DNA of 64,000 nucleotides. It comes from Streptomyces sp. NRRL B-24484 (GTDB taxonomy: Bacteria > Actinomycetota > Actinomycetes > Streptomycetales > Streptomycetaceae). The translations under genes and the position numbers were made by a program. Shown piece after piece: positions 1-7,837 of the stretch. How positions within the stretch are numbered: position 1 is the first letter of the stretch; each line of letters begins with the position of its first letter. Location: positions 1-64,000 of the forward strand of contig NZ_JOAI01000004.1 of assembly GCF_000717715.1 (NCBI RefSeq). Reading direction: 5' to 3'. The notes under the pieces were generated by a model. The model searched no databases. It was given only the letters and a program-made list of their open reading frames with translations, and was not told the DNA's origin.

Positions 1-109
1 GCGACCACTTCACGTCCAGGTCGCCCACCTTCGGCAGGGACAGCTTCCCGCCCGGCGTGATCTTCCACCGGGCGTTCGCGGTGAACCGGAGTGCCTGCCG
101 TGCCGCTCG
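1..109 (-). pseudogene. TnpB-like transposase-associated protein, internal fragment
   Basis: Read leftwards from 109 this frame gives about 36 residues including FTANARWKITPGGKLSLPKV followed by GDLDVKWS. That pattern resembles the conserved beta-rich N-terminal part of IS200/IS605 and IS607 TnpB (OrfB) proteins, which are RNA-guided nucleases of transposons. A stop codon lies directly upstream in frame at 110-112 and no start is visible, so the 5' part is missing or frameshifted. The rest, including the RuvC catalytic part, would lie left of the window. A broken mobile-element remnant is the best reading, but the call rests on a short stretch. Confidence 0.5.
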
Positions 110-285
110 TCACCGGACTGCCGGGCATGGGTCCGGCCTCCTCTCTCCCTCTCCTGCGAATGTCTCCCATACCAAGAGTTTCAGAACATGAAATCTCCGT
201 ATAAGTGAAGAAGGTCCTTACTTACGCCCCCGCAACGCACACGGCGGGCGCGGGCCGGTCTCGGGGACGGCCTAGCCTGCTGCCC
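110..285. other. Gene-free stretch with AT-richer island
   Basis: No coding sequence is visible between the TnpB-like remnant and the methyltransferase. Positions about 168-225 are clearly less GC-rich than the surroundings and contain a small inverted repeat, TTTCA-N5-TGAAA at 179-193. This could be the promoter region of the methyltransferase gene or leftover end sequence of the degraded transposon. The sequence alone does not decide. Confidence 0.4.
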
Positions 286-936
286 ATGGACGATCGAGGG
301 GCAGCGGTGGGCGGGGACGTTGGGCGGGTTCCGGGCACGGCGGGCTACGCCGAGGCCGCGGACGTGCTGGCGGTGCAGTACGAGGAGGTCACCTTCGAGC
401 AGGTGCACCGGGAGGTGCTGCACCTGGTGCCGGGCGGCCCCGGGCGGGTGCTCGACGTGGGGGCCGGGACGGGGCGCGACGCCGCCGCGCTCGCGGGCCG
501 CGGGCACCGGGTGGTGGCGGTCGAGCCGACGGCGGCCCTGCGCCGCCACGGGCAGCGCCTGCACGTCGGCGCCGCGATCGACTGGGTCGACGACAGCCTC
601 CCGGAGCTCGCCTCGGCCGGGGACGGGCCGCGCTTCGACGCGGTCTTCGCCACCGCGGTCTGGATGCACCTGGACGCCGGGGAGCGGGCCCGCGCCCTCG
701 CCAGGATCGCCGCGCTGCTGGCGCCCGGCGGCCGCTTCTTCGTACAGCTGCGCCACGGCCCGGTGCCCGCCGGCCGACGCATGTTCGAGGTGTCGGCGGA
801 GGACACCGTCGCGGCCGGCCGGACACACGGCCTGCAGCCGCTGCACCGCTCCGAGCGCCCCGACCTCCACGGCCGGGACGGCGTCCGCTGGAGCAGCCTG
901 GTGCTGCAGGCCGAGGGCGGCCCGATCCGGCCCTGA
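286..936 (+). CDS. Class I SAM-dependent methyltransferase
   Basis: A 216-residue soluble protein with the Rossmann methyltransferase signature. Motif I (VLDVGAGTGRD) lies around residues 55-65, the acidic end of strand beta2 (VVAVEPT) follows, and a late GGRFFVQLRHGP segment matches the motif III region. It should transfer a methyl group from S-adenosylmethionine to an unidentified substrate. The ATG at 286 is preferred over upstream in-frame starts because the methyltransferase fold begins just after it. The gene stands alone, with a minus-strand Nudix gene converging on it. The substrate cannot be told from sequence. Confidence 0.85.
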   Translation: MDDRGAAVGGDVGRVPGTAGYAEAADVLAVQYEEVTFEQVHREVLHLVPGGPGRVLDVGAGTGRDAAALAGRGHRVVAVEPTAALRRHGQRLHVGAAIDWVDDSLPELASAGDGPRFDAVFATAVWMHLDAGERARALARIAALLAPGGRFFVQLRHGPVPAGRRMFEVSAEDTVAAGRTHGLQPLHRSERPDLHGRDGVRWSSLVLQAEGGPIRP

Positions 937-967
937 ACGCCGGACCGCCCCCGGGGGCGCCGCGGCG

Positions 968-1456
968 TCAGCCCCGCCGACCGAGCCCGTCCAGCCCGTC
1001 CAGCCCGTCCAGCCCGTCCAGCCCGGCGGCCAGGTCCGGCCAGGTGGCCGCGAAGCCGGGGTGCAGGCGCAGCCCGGCGACCTCGGCGGGGCTGCACCAC
1101 CGGTGGGCGGCCGCCTCGCCGTCGCCGCGGCGCGGGCGGAACGGCTCCAACGCCTCGGCGACGACCGTGTGGTAGGCCCAGCCGCCGTGGTCGTCGACGA
1201 AGGTGTGCAGGTGGCGCAGGACGGGGAGGCCGCCGAGTTCCTCGGCGAACTCGCGGCGCGCGCCGTCCCAGGGGCTCTCGCCGGCGTCCAGGGCGCCGCC
1301 GGGGATGCTCCAGGTGCGGCCGTGGTGGACCCGCCACGAACGTCGTTGGAGCAGCAGGTCGGGGCCCCGGAGCAGCAGCAGTCCGGCGGCGCCGTGCGGT
1401 CCCCAGTGGCGGCATCCGCGTGCGTCCCTGACGAACCCTCGGCTGCTGTCGGCCAT
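968..1456 (-). CDS. Nudix hydrolase
   Basis: A 162-residue protein with a complete Nudix box at about residues 54-76 (GGALDAGE, then REFAEELGG). It holds the glutamates that bind divalent metal and hydrolyse a nucleoside diphosphate linked to another moiety. The length is usual for a single-domain ADP-ribose or (d)NTP-type Nudix enzyme. GGGGAG just upstream supports the ATG at 1456. The C-terminus is odd: a run of LDG repeats encoded by a 9-bp tandem repeat. The substrate is unknown. The gene converges with the methyltransferase and is divergent from an AraC-type regulator. Confidence 0.88.
   Translation of the reverse strand: MADSSRGFVRDARGCRHWGPHGAAGLLLLRGPDLLLQRRSWRVHHGRTWSIPGGALDAGESPWDGARREFAEELGGLPVLRHLHTFVDDHGGWAYHTVVAEALEPFRPRRGDGEAAAHRWCSPAEVAGLRLHPGFAATWPDLAAGLDGLDGLDGLDGLGRRG
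986..1021 (-). repeat. 9-bp tandem repeat, four copies, in the Nudix gene 3' end
   Basis: The plus-strand unit CCCGTCCAG repeats four times exactly. Read from the minus strand it encodes LDG triplets near the C-terminus of the Nudix protein. Because the unit is a multiple of three, copy-number change would keep the frame. Confidence 0.9.
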
Positions 1457-1645
1457 GCTCTCCCCCTGTGCGGTGCGCCCTCGTCGGTCGGGCGGGACGG
1501 ATCCGGCGGCGTTCACCGTGTGTCCCCGTGCGTCCCCGCCGCGATCCACCGGGATTCCATCGTGTCCGGGCCGGGCGGGGCAATCCGGGAGCCGGAGCGG
1601 GGCGGTCGCCCGGTTTCGGCGTGACCGTCCGAGCGGGGTTGTACG

Positions 1646-2074
1646 GTGCGAGGTGTGGAGATCGACGACCTCGTCCGGCTGCGCCGGGCCCGTGACCGGA
1701 TGGACCGCGACTACGCGGAGCCGCTGGACGTCCCGGCGCTCGCACGGGACGCCCTCATGTCGCCCGGCCACTTCTCGCGCAGCTTCCGGGCCGCGTACGG
1801 CGAGACGCCGTACAGCTACCTCATGACCCGCCGGATCGAGCGGGCGAAGGCCCTGCTGCGGCGCGGCGACCTGTCGGTCACCGACGTCTGCATGGCGGTG
1901 GGCTGTACGTCGCTGGGGTCGTTCAGTTCGCGGTTCACCGAGCTCGTGGGCGAGAGCCCGAGCGCGTACCGGGCGCGCGACCACGACCACGGCGCGCCGA
2001 TCCCGGCCTGCGTCGCGAAGATGCACACCCGGCCCGTCAGAAACGGAGAAGCGAAATCCGACGCCGGTCCGTAG
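1646..2074 (+). CDS. AraC-family transcriptional regulator, DNA-binding domain only
   Basis: A 142-residue protein that is almost entirely an AraC/XylS double helix-turn-helix (about residues 15-108). It shows SPGHFSRSFRAAYGETPYSY and the typical second-helix signature VTDVCMAVGCTSLGSFSSRF. There is no N-terminal effector domain, so it resembles the short SoxS/MarA-like class. The GTG at 1646 is the likely start. It ends 10 bases before a VOC-family gene, so the two are probably co-transcribed, and pairing a short AraC regulator with a glyoxalase-fold protein is common in actinomycetes. The inducer is unknown. Confidence 0.88.
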   Translation: MRGVEIDDLVRLRRARDRMDRDYAEPLDVPALARDALMSPGHFSRSFRAAYGETPYSYLMTRRIERAKALLRRGDLSVTDVCMAVGCTSLGSFSSRFTELVGESPSAYRARDHDHGAPIPACVAKMHTRPVRNGEAKSDAGP

Positions 2075-2084
2075 CGTGTGGCCC

Positions 2085-2501
2085 ATGGACATCAAGCTTT
2101 CGCAGTGTTTCATCGCCGTCGACGACCACGACAAGGCGCTCGCCTTCTACCGCGACGCGCTCGGCCTGGAGGTCCGCAACGACGTCGGCTTCGAGGGGAT
2201 GCGGTGGGTGACGGTCGGCTCGCCGACCCAGCCGGGCGTGGAGATCGTCCTGGAGCCGCCGCTCGCCGACCCGAACGCCTCGGACGCCGACCGGCAGACG
2301 GTGGCCGAGCTGATGGCGAAGGGCCTGCTGCGCGGGGTCATCTTCCAGACGGACGACTGCGACGCCACCTTCGAGCGGGTCAGCGCGGCGGGTGCCGAGG
2401 TGCTGCAGGAACCGATGGACCAGCCGTACGGCGTGCGCGACTGCGCCTTCCGCGACCCCGCCGGGAACATGCTGCGGTTCACCCAGCCCCGCGCGGCCTG
2501 A
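2085..2501 (+). CDS. VOC (glyoxalase/bleomycin-resistance fold) family protein
   Basis: A 138-residue protein with the paired beta-alpha-beta-beta-beta modules of the vicinal oxygen chelate superfamily. The N-terminal KLSQCFIAVDDHDKALAFYR and the C-terminal YGVRDCAFRDPAGNMLRF are characteristic. Members bind a metal or sequester small ligands, and the substrate cannot be inferred. The ATG at 2085 begins the conserved first strand. It lies 10 bases downstream of the AraC regulator and is probably its operon partner and target. Confidence 0.85.
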   Translation: MDIKLSQCFIAVDDHDKALAFYRDALGLEVRNDVGFEGMRWVTVGSPTQPGVEIVLEPPLADPNASDADRQTVAELMAKGLLRGVIFQTDDCDATFERVSAAGAEVLQEPMDQPYGVRDCAFRDPAGNMLRFTQPRAA

Positions 2502-2624
2502 CCGCCCGCCGCGGCGGTCCACGGCCCGGCGGCCGGAAACGGCCGGCCGGGCCGTCGGCGTGCCCGCGGCACCCACGGCCTTCGCCGGCGCGCCCCTGAG
2601 GTGTCCCGTCCGGGGGCGGTGCCG

Positions 2625-3854
2625 CTACCGCAGCCGGTCCCGACGGCGGGTCAGGGAGGCGGTCTCGGCGGTGTTCCCCGCCAGCGCGATCGCCCGGTCG
2701 TAGGCGGCGCCCGCCTGCTGACGGAGGCCCAGCCGGCGCAGCAGCTCGGCGCGGGTCGCGTGGTAGGCGTGGTAGCCGGACAGGGCGTCGTCGAGGCGGT
2801 CGACGGCCGCCAGCGCCACCTCCGGGCCGTCGAGTTCGGCGACGGCGACGGCCCGGTTGAGGGCGACGACCGGCGAGGGGTCGAGCCGGACGAGCTGGTC
2901 GTAGAGGGCGACCACCTGCGACCAGTCGGTGTCCTCCGCGCCGGAGGCGGAGGTGTGCACGGCGTTGATCGCCGCCAGGATCTGGTAGCGCCCCGGGGCC
3001 GCGCCGGAGTCCAGTCGCTCGCGCACCAGCCGGTGGCCCTCGGCGATCAGGCTCGTGTCCCAGGCCGTGCGGTCCTGCTCGGCGAGGGAGACGAGTTCGC
3101 CCTCCGGGGAGAGGCGGGCGGTGCGGCGGGCCTCGGTGAGGAGCATCAGGGCCAGCAGTCCGGCCGCCTCGCCGTCCTGCGGCAGCAAATCGCGGAGCAG
3201 GCGGGTGAGCCGGATCGCCTCCGTGGTCAGGTCGTGGCGGAGCGGGCCGGTGTCGGGGCCGGTCACCAGGTAGCCCTCGTTGAAGATCAGGAAGAGCACG
3301 GCGAGCACGGCGGAGACCCGCCGCGGGAGGTCCTCCGCGGACGGCACCCGGTAGGGGATCCGGGCCTCCTTGATCTTGACCTTGGCGCGGGTGATCCGCC
3401 GCCCCATGGCGCTCTCCTGCACCAGGAAGGCGCGGGCGATCTCGGCCACCGTCAGACCGCCGACCATGCGGAGGGTCAGCGCCACCCGGGTGCCCGGGGC
3501 GAGCGCCGGGTGGCAGCAGGTGAAGATCAGCCGGAGCCGCTCGTCGCCGACCGGGCCGAGGGGCTCGGGTGGTCCGCCGTACACCGTCCGCGCCTCCCTC
3601 TGTTTGGCGTCGCGCCTGCTCTCTCGCCGGATCCGGTCGATGGCCCGCCGGTTGGCGGTGGTGGTCAGCCAGGCGCCGGGGTTGGGCGGCACGCCGTCGG
3701 CCGGCCAGTGCTCGACGGCGGCGGCGAACGCCTCGGCCGCCGCCTCCTCGGCGGTGTCGAGGTCGCCGTACCGTCCGGTCAGGACGGCGACCAGCCGGGC
3801 CCACTCCTCGCGGTGGGCCCGGGTGATCGCCTCCTGGACGTCGGTCGCGCTCAC
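2625..3854 (-). CDS. ECF RNA polymerase sigma factor, ECF42-type
   Basis: A 409-residue protein. Residues about 15-80 carry sigma region 2 (LDTAEEAAAEAFAAAVEHWP, then AWLTTTANRRAIDRIRRE), and about 105-165 carry region 4 (LTVAEIARAFLVQESAMGRR). A long C-terminal extension follows, starting VLFLIFNEGYL, which is the DUF6596/TPR-like part typical of ECF42 sigma factors. These lack a classical anti-sigma factor and are encoded with a DGPF/YCII protein, as here. The GTG start overlaps the stop of that upstream partner by four bases, indicating translational coupling. The target promoters are unknown. Confidence 0.9.
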   Translation of the reverse strand: MSATDVQEAITRAHREEWARLVAVLTGRYGDLDTAEEAAAEAFAAAVEHWPADGVPPNPGAWLTTTANRRAIDRIRRESRRDAKQREARTVYGGPPEPLGPVGDERLRLIFTCCHPALAPGTRVALTLRMVGGLTVAEIARAFLVQESAMGRRITRAKVKIKEARIPYRVPSAEDLPRRVSAVLAVLFLIFNEGYLVTGPDTGPLRHDLTTEAIRLTRLLRDLLPQDGEAAGLLALMLLTEARRTARLSPEGELVSLAEQDRTAWDTSLIAEGHRLVRERLDSGAAPGRYQILAAINAVHTSASGAEDTDWSQVVALYDQLVRLDPSPVVALNRAVAVAELDGPEVALAAVDRLDDALSGYHAYHATRAELLRRLGLRQQAGAAYDRAIALAGNTAETASLTRRRDRLR

Positions 3855-4174
3855 AGGACGGGCCGCACCTCGACCTTCCGGTTGCAGGCCTTCGAGCCTG
3901 CGGTGGCCAGGCCGATCGCCACGTCGAGGTCGGGCGCCTCGACGATCCAGAAGCCGACGAGGTACTCCTTCGACTCCAGGAAGGGCCCGTCGGTGAGCAC
4001 CGTCTCCTCGCCGCGGTCGTCGATCACCGTGGCCGTGTCGGGCCCGCCGAGCCCGGCGGCGAAGACCCAGTGCCCCTCGGCCACCAGCCGCTCGTTGAAC
4101 ACGTCGATCGCCGCCATCTCCTCGGCGGTGGCGAGCGCGGCGCTGTCGTGGATCACCGAAAAGAGGTACTGCAT
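3851..4174 (-). CDS. YCII/DGPF-domain protein, ECF42 partner
   Basis: A 107-residue protein containing the diagnostic TDGPF motif at about residues 61-65 and the FWIVEAPDLDVAI segment of the YCII-related DGPF family. Such proteins are almost always encoded beside ECF42 sigma factors and are thought to influence their activity, though the mechanism is not settled. It is the first gene of the two-gene unit, and its stop overlaps the GTG of the sigma gene. An inverted repeat AATTCC-N5-GGAATT at 4268-4284, about 95 bases upstream, may be part of the promoter. Confidence 0.9.
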   Translation of the reverse strand: MQYLFSVIHDSAALATAEEMAAIDVFNERLVAEGHWVFAAGLGGPDTATVIDDRGEETVLTDGPFLESKEYLVGFWIVEAPDLDVAIGLATAGSKACNRKVEVRPVL

Positions 4175-4618
4175 CGCAACCGTCTCCTGTGCGTCGGGGA
4201 CGCCCCTCACGGGCGACCGCTCACCCCTTCCACGAACGGCGCCGCCCCGATCCGACACCCCGGACGGAATTCCTTCGAGGAATTTCCGGGGCGGCGGTCG
4301 CGAGCGGTCCGGGACCGACGGTATCCCCTCCCGGCCCGCCGGGACGGCGTCCGAGCCGTCCACCGGCCGGGGCGCGCGGGGAGGCGACCGGACGGCGGAG
4401 CGCGCGGGCACGGCCGGAGCCCGCACCGGTTGACGCCGTGTCCGGCGTCGCCCAGCGACCGGGGCACCCTGTGGCGAGGGCCGCCCCCGGCCGTTTCCCC
4501 GGACCGGGCCGAAGGCATGATGCGACTGTCCCACCGGCCCGGACGCCCCGGCCGTTCCCCGCCCCCGTACGCGGACAGCCCCGTCCCGTACCCGACCGCC
4601 GCCGAAAGGGCCCGCTCA
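4175..4618. other. Intergenic region between divergent DGPF/ECF42 unit and MFS gene
   Basis: About 440 bases with no convincing gene. It must contain the promoters of the leftward DGPF-sigma unit and the rightward MFS gene. The only notable signal is the AT-richer inverted repeat AATTCC-N5-GGAATT at 4268-4284. A good ribosome binding site (AAAGGG near 4605) closes the region. Confidence 0.5.
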
Positions 4619-5917
4619 GTGACGAGTACCGCCTCGACGCCCTCGACCGCCTCCGACCCCGGTGCCGCCGCCTCCGTCGACGCGGCCCAGCGCCGCGTCC
4701 TGACCGTGCTGGTCGCCTCGCAGGTGCTCAGCGGTGCCGGGCTGGCCGCCGGGATCACCGTCGGCGCCCTGCTGGCGCAGGAGATGCTCGGTTCGGCCGG
4801 GCTGGCCGGTCTGCCGAGCGCGCTGTTCACGGCGGGCAGTGCGCTGGCCGCGATCGCCGTCAGCCGCATCTCGGCGGCCCGCGGACGCCGGCCCGGGCTG
4901 GCCCTCGGCTACGCGACCGGCGCGGTCGGCAGCGCGGGCGTGATCGCCGCCGCCGTCGCCGACAGTCCCGTGCTGCTGTTCGCCGCCCTGCTGGTCTACG
5001 GCGCGGGCAGCGCGACCAATCTGCAGGCCCGCTACGCCGGGGCCGATCTCGCCGCGCCGACCCACCGGGCCCGCGCCGTCTCCACCGTGCTGGTCGCCAC
5101 CACGCTCGGCGGCATCGCGGGCCCGAACCTCGCGGCGCCCACCGGCGACCTCGCGGCGGGCCTCGGCATACCCCGGCTGGCGGGACCGTTCCTGCTGGCC
5201 GGCGTCGCGTACGCGGCGGCGGCCGCCGTCCTCGCGATCTGGCTGCGCCCCGACCCGCTGCTGCTGGCCCGGGAGCGCACCGCCTCCGCCGGTGCGGACG
5301 CCGGCGGGTCGGTGGCCGCCGTGCCGGGGACGACGCCCGCCGGGGTGCGGCGCGGAGTGCTGCTCGGGACCTCGGTGATGGTCCTCACCCAGCTCGTCAT
5401 GGTGGCGGTGATGACGATGACGCCCGTCCACATGCACGACATGGGCCACGGCACCGCGGCCTCGGGCCTGGTCATCGCGGTCCACATCGGTGCGATGTAC
5501 CTGCCGTCACCGCTGACCGGCCGGCTCGTCGACCGCTACGGGCGGACGGCCCTGGCGACGGCCTCCGGGCTGACCCTGCTCGCGGCGGGCGTGCTGGCGG
5601 CGTCCGCGCCCGGCGGCTCCGTCCCGCTGCTCGCGCTGGCGCTCGCCCTGCTCGGCCTGGGCTGGAACTTCGGCCTGGTCGCGGGCACCGCGATCATCAC
5701 CGATGCGGTGCCGCTGGCGACCAGGGCGAGGACGCAGGGCATGGTCGACGTCGCCATCGCCGTCTCCGGCGCCGCCGGCGGCCTGGCCTCCGGCGCCGTC
5801 GTCGACCTCGCCGGCTACCCCGTGCTGGCCCTCGGCGGCGGCCTGCTCGCCCTCGCCGTCCTGCCCGCGGTCGTGTTGACCGCCCGCGGCGGCGCGGCGG
5901 TCGCACCCCGGCCGTGA
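4619..5917 (+). CDS. MFS transporter
   Basis: A 432-residue integral membrane protein with about 12 hydrophobic segments and the usual major facilitator layout: six helices, a polar central loop near residues 215-245, then six more. The arginine-rich cytoplasmic loop after helix 2 (RISAARGRRPG) fits MFS motif A, and LVDRYGRTALA repeats it in the second half. The GTG at 4619 is chosen because AAAGGG lies eight bases upstream. The substrate is unknown. It converges with the Mn exporter gene across a strong terminator. Confidence 0.88.
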   Translation: MTSTASTPSTASDPGAAASVDAAQRRVLTVLVASQVLSGAGLAAGITVGALLAQEMLGSAGLAGLPSALFTAGSALAAIAVSRISAARGRRPGLALGYATGAVGSAGVIAAAVADSPVLLFAALLVYGAGSATNLQARYAGADLAAPTHRARAVSTVLVATTLGGIAGPNLAAPTGDLAAGLGIPRLAGPFLLAGVAYAAAAAVLAIWLRPDPLLLARERTASAGADAGGSVAAVPGTTPAGVRRGVLLGTSVMVLTQLVMVAVMTMTPVHMHDMGHGTAASGLVIAVHIGAMYLPSPLTGRLVDRYGRTALATASGLTLLAAGVLAASAPGGSVPLLALALALLGLGWNFGLVAGTAIITDAVPLATRARTQGMVDVAIAVSGAAGGLASGAVVDLAGYPVLALGGGLLALAVLPAVVLTARGGAAVAPRP

Positions 5918-5937
5918 CCGCTCCCGGCCCCGCACAC

Positions 5938-5974
5938 GACTGCCGCCGCCGGCAGAGGGCCGGCGGCGGCAGTC
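5938..5974. terminator. Bidirectional terminator hairpin
   Basis: A perfect 16-bp inverted repeat (arms 5938-5953 and 5959-5974) with a 5-base loop lies between the convergent MFS and GDT1 genes. It should end transcription from both sides. There is no long T-run, as is usual in streptomycetes. Confidence 0.85.
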
Positions 5975-5997
5975 GGGGGTGGGGGTGTCCGCGGACG

Positions 5998-6582
5998 TCA
6001 GCCGGCGAAGGCCTCGATCACGGACCAGACGGCGAGCAGGCCCATGCAGACGCCGCCGACGCGCTGGACCATCCGCAGCGGCACCCGCTTGGCGATGAAG
6101 CGGCCGACCACCAGGGCGAGCGCGGAGACGCTCATCAGCGCGGCGGCCGAGCCGATCGCGGTGGAGAGCACGCCGTTGGTGGCCGCGAGGTTGGCCGTGG
6201 TGATCTGGGTCAGGTCGCCCCACTCGCCGATGAACACGGCCATGAACGCGGCCGTCCACACCGGCCAGAACCCGGTCACCGTGCGGCCGGCCTCGTCCGC
6301 GCCGTCGTCGTCACCGCCGCTGCGCAGCAGCACGAAGGCGCCGAAGGCGAAGAGGGCGGCCGAGAGCAGCTTGACGGCGACGTTCGGCAGCAGGCCGATG
6401 AGGCTTCCGGCGCCGACGGCGATGGCGACGTGGACGATGAAGGCACTGGAGGTGCCGATCCAGACGTAGAGCGGGCGCATCCGCGTGCCCATGGCGAGGG
6501 ACGCGAACATCGTCTTGTCGGGGAGTTCGGCGAGGAAGATCAGACCGAAGGCGGTGAGGATCGCCACGGGGTCGAGGGACAT
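5998..6582 (-). CDS. TMEM165/GDT1 (UPF0016) family manganese exporter
   Basis: A 194-residue membrane protein with six predicted helices. It carries two copies of the family signature E-x-x-D-K/x-T: ELPDKT at residues 19-24 and EWGDLT at 120-125. The two halves are related and split by an acidic loop (GGDDDGADEA). Bacterial members (MneA/Mnx type) export Mn2+, and some carry Ca2+. A Mn-sensing yybP-ykoY riboswitch in the leader supports a manganese-efflux role. The second motif has L in place of the usual K/R (EWGDLT). The start is supported by GGGAGCT upstream. Confidence 0.92.
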   Translation of the reverse strand: MSLDPVAILTAFGLIFLAELPDKTMFASLAMGTRMRPLYVWIGTSSAFIVHVAIAVGAGSLIGLLPNVAVKLLSAALFAFGAFVLLRSGGDDDGADEAGRTVTGFWPVWTAAFMAVFIGEWGDLTQITTANLAATNGVLSTAIGSAAALMSVSALALVVGRFIAKRVPLRMVQRVGGVCMGLLAVWSVIEAFAG

Positions 6583-6704
6583 CCGGGAGCTCTCTGCTGG
6601 GGCCGGGCCGGAGTGTCGGTGCGAACACCCTTCGCGGGTGGTCCGGGAGGACGCCTCGGCCCGGCACGACGAATCGACCCCCGCGGGTGCGGGCGCCGGT
6701 CATG

Positions 6705-6835
6705 CCTTGCCGAAGGTCTCGTCCACCGCACCACCCGGAGGTGCTGCGGCCCGGCGGCCGGGCCGTCCGCTGGTGTGCGGGCGTCCAGTGTGTCGACGTA
6801 CCGGTGTTTCGGGACTACTCCCCTTCGCACTTCGA
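6705..6835 (-). promoter_or_regulatory. yybP-ykoY manganese riboswitch aptamer
   Basis: Read on the minus strand, the leader of the GDT1 gene starts with CGAAGGGGAGTAG (ending at 6827). It then shows a CGTCGACACACTGG-like internal element and closes with GACGAGACCTTCGG (down to about 6710). CGAAGG (6822-6827) pairs with CCTTCG (6711-6716) to form P1, and GGGGAGTAG is the hallmark of the yybP-ykoY class. These RNAs bind Mn2+ and switch on efflux genes. A TACACT-like -10 lies just upstream (6835-6840). About 120 bases remain before the start codon for the expression platform. Confidence 0.85.
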
Positions 6836-6875
6836 GTGTACCCGGGCCGCACGGCGTACCGGCGCCGGGGCCCCG

Positions 6876-7370
6876 TCAGCCGACGACCGGGCTCCGGCGC
6901 TCCAGCAGGACGACGTCGCGCCAGCGGCCGTGGTGCCGGCCGAGGCGTTCGCGGGTGCCGACGACCCGGAAGCCGGCCCTGGCGTGCAGGGCGAGGCTGG
7001 CCGTGTTCTCCGGGAAGACGCCGGACTGCACCGTCCAGATGCCGGCGGCGTCGGTGGAGGCGAGCAGCGCCCGCAGCAGGGTGAGGCCGACGCCCCGGCC
7101 GCGGGCCTCCGGGTGGACGTAGACGGAGTGCTCGACCACGCCCGCGTAGGCGCAGCGGTCGGAGACCGGCGAGACGGCGGCCCAGCCGAGCACCCGGCCG
7201 CCGTCGAGGGCGACCAGGCGGTGTTCGGGGAGGCGGGCGGCGTCGAAGGCCGCCCCGTCGGGGGCGGTGGTCTCGAAGGTGGCGTCGCCGCCGTCGATCC
7301 CGTGCCGGTAGATCGCGAGGACGTCGGCGGCGTGCTCGGGGAGCATCGCGGCCACCGTCACCGGGGTCAT
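6876..7370 (-). CDS. GNAT N-acetyltransferase, ArsN/phosphinothricin acetyltransferase-like
   Basis: A 164-residue GNAT protein with the acetyl-CoA binding signature ARGRGVGLTLL near residues 93-103. The body (DVLAIYRHGIDGGDATFETTAP at the N-terminus, LHARAGFRVVGTRERLGRHHGRW at the end) matches the phosphinothricin/methionine sulfoximine acetyltransferase group. Its start overlaps the stop of arsC by four bases and it ends the ars operon. GNATs in that position (ArsN) acetylate arsinothricin, so that role is inferred here from context. Resistance to phosphinothricin-type compounds is an alternative. Confidence 0.85.
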   Translation of the reverse strand: MTPVTVAAMLPEHAADVLAIYRHGIDGGDATFETTAPDGAAFDAARLPEHRLVALDGGRVLGWAAVSPVSDRCAYAGVVEHSVYVHPEARGRGVGLTLLRALLASTDAAGIWTVQSGVFPENTASLALHARAGFRVVGTRERLGRHHGRWRDVVLLERRSPVVG

Positions 7371-7786
7371 GCGGCGGCCTCGACGCCGAGGTCGGCGAGC
7401 AGGCCGCGGACGTGCTGCTCGATCCGGTCGCGGATCGGCCGGACGGCGTCGACGCCCTGCCCGGCCGGGTCGTCGAGCTTCCAGTCGAGGTACCGCTTGC
7501 CGGGGAAGTACGGGCAGGCGTCGCCGCAGCCCATGGTGATCACGACGTCGGACGCCTGGACGGCCTCGGTGGTGAGCACCTTCGGGACCTCGGCCGAGAT
7601 GTCGATCCCGACCTCCTTCATCGCCTCGACCACGGCCGCGTTCACGGTCCCGGCGGGCGCGGAGCCGGCGGAGCGGACCTCGACCCGCTCCCGGCCGAGG
7701 TGGGCGAGGAGGGCGGCTGCCATCTGGGAGCGGCCGGCGTTGTGCACGCAGACGAACAGCACGGACGGGACGGCGGGAGCGCTCAC
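7367..7786 (-). CDS. arsC: Arsenate reductase, low-molecular-weight phosphatase type
   Basis: A 139-residue protein with the P-loop C-x5-R-S at residues 13-20 (CVHNAGRS) and a distal cysteine pair in MGCGDACPYFPGK. These together form the three-cysteine relay of thioredoxin- or mycothiol-linked ArsC. It should reduce arsenate to arsenite in the cytoplasm. DWKLDDPAGQ is also conserved in the family. It sits between an aquaporin-type channel gene and an ArsN-like gene in an operon led by arsR. The GTG start at 7786 is separated from the aquaporin gene by 51 bases. Confidence 0.93.
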   Translation of the reverse strand: MSAPAVPSVLFVCVHNAGRSQMAAALLAHLGRERVEVRSAGSAPAGTVNAAVVEAMKEVGIDISAEVPKVLTTEAVQASDVVITMGCGDACPYFPGKRYLDWKLDDPAGQGVDAVRPIRDRIEQHVRGLLADLGVEAAA

Positions 7787-7837
7787 GGATCGGTTCCTTC
7801 GGTCGGCGGTCGGCGGGAGGGCGGGGGTCAGCGGGGG

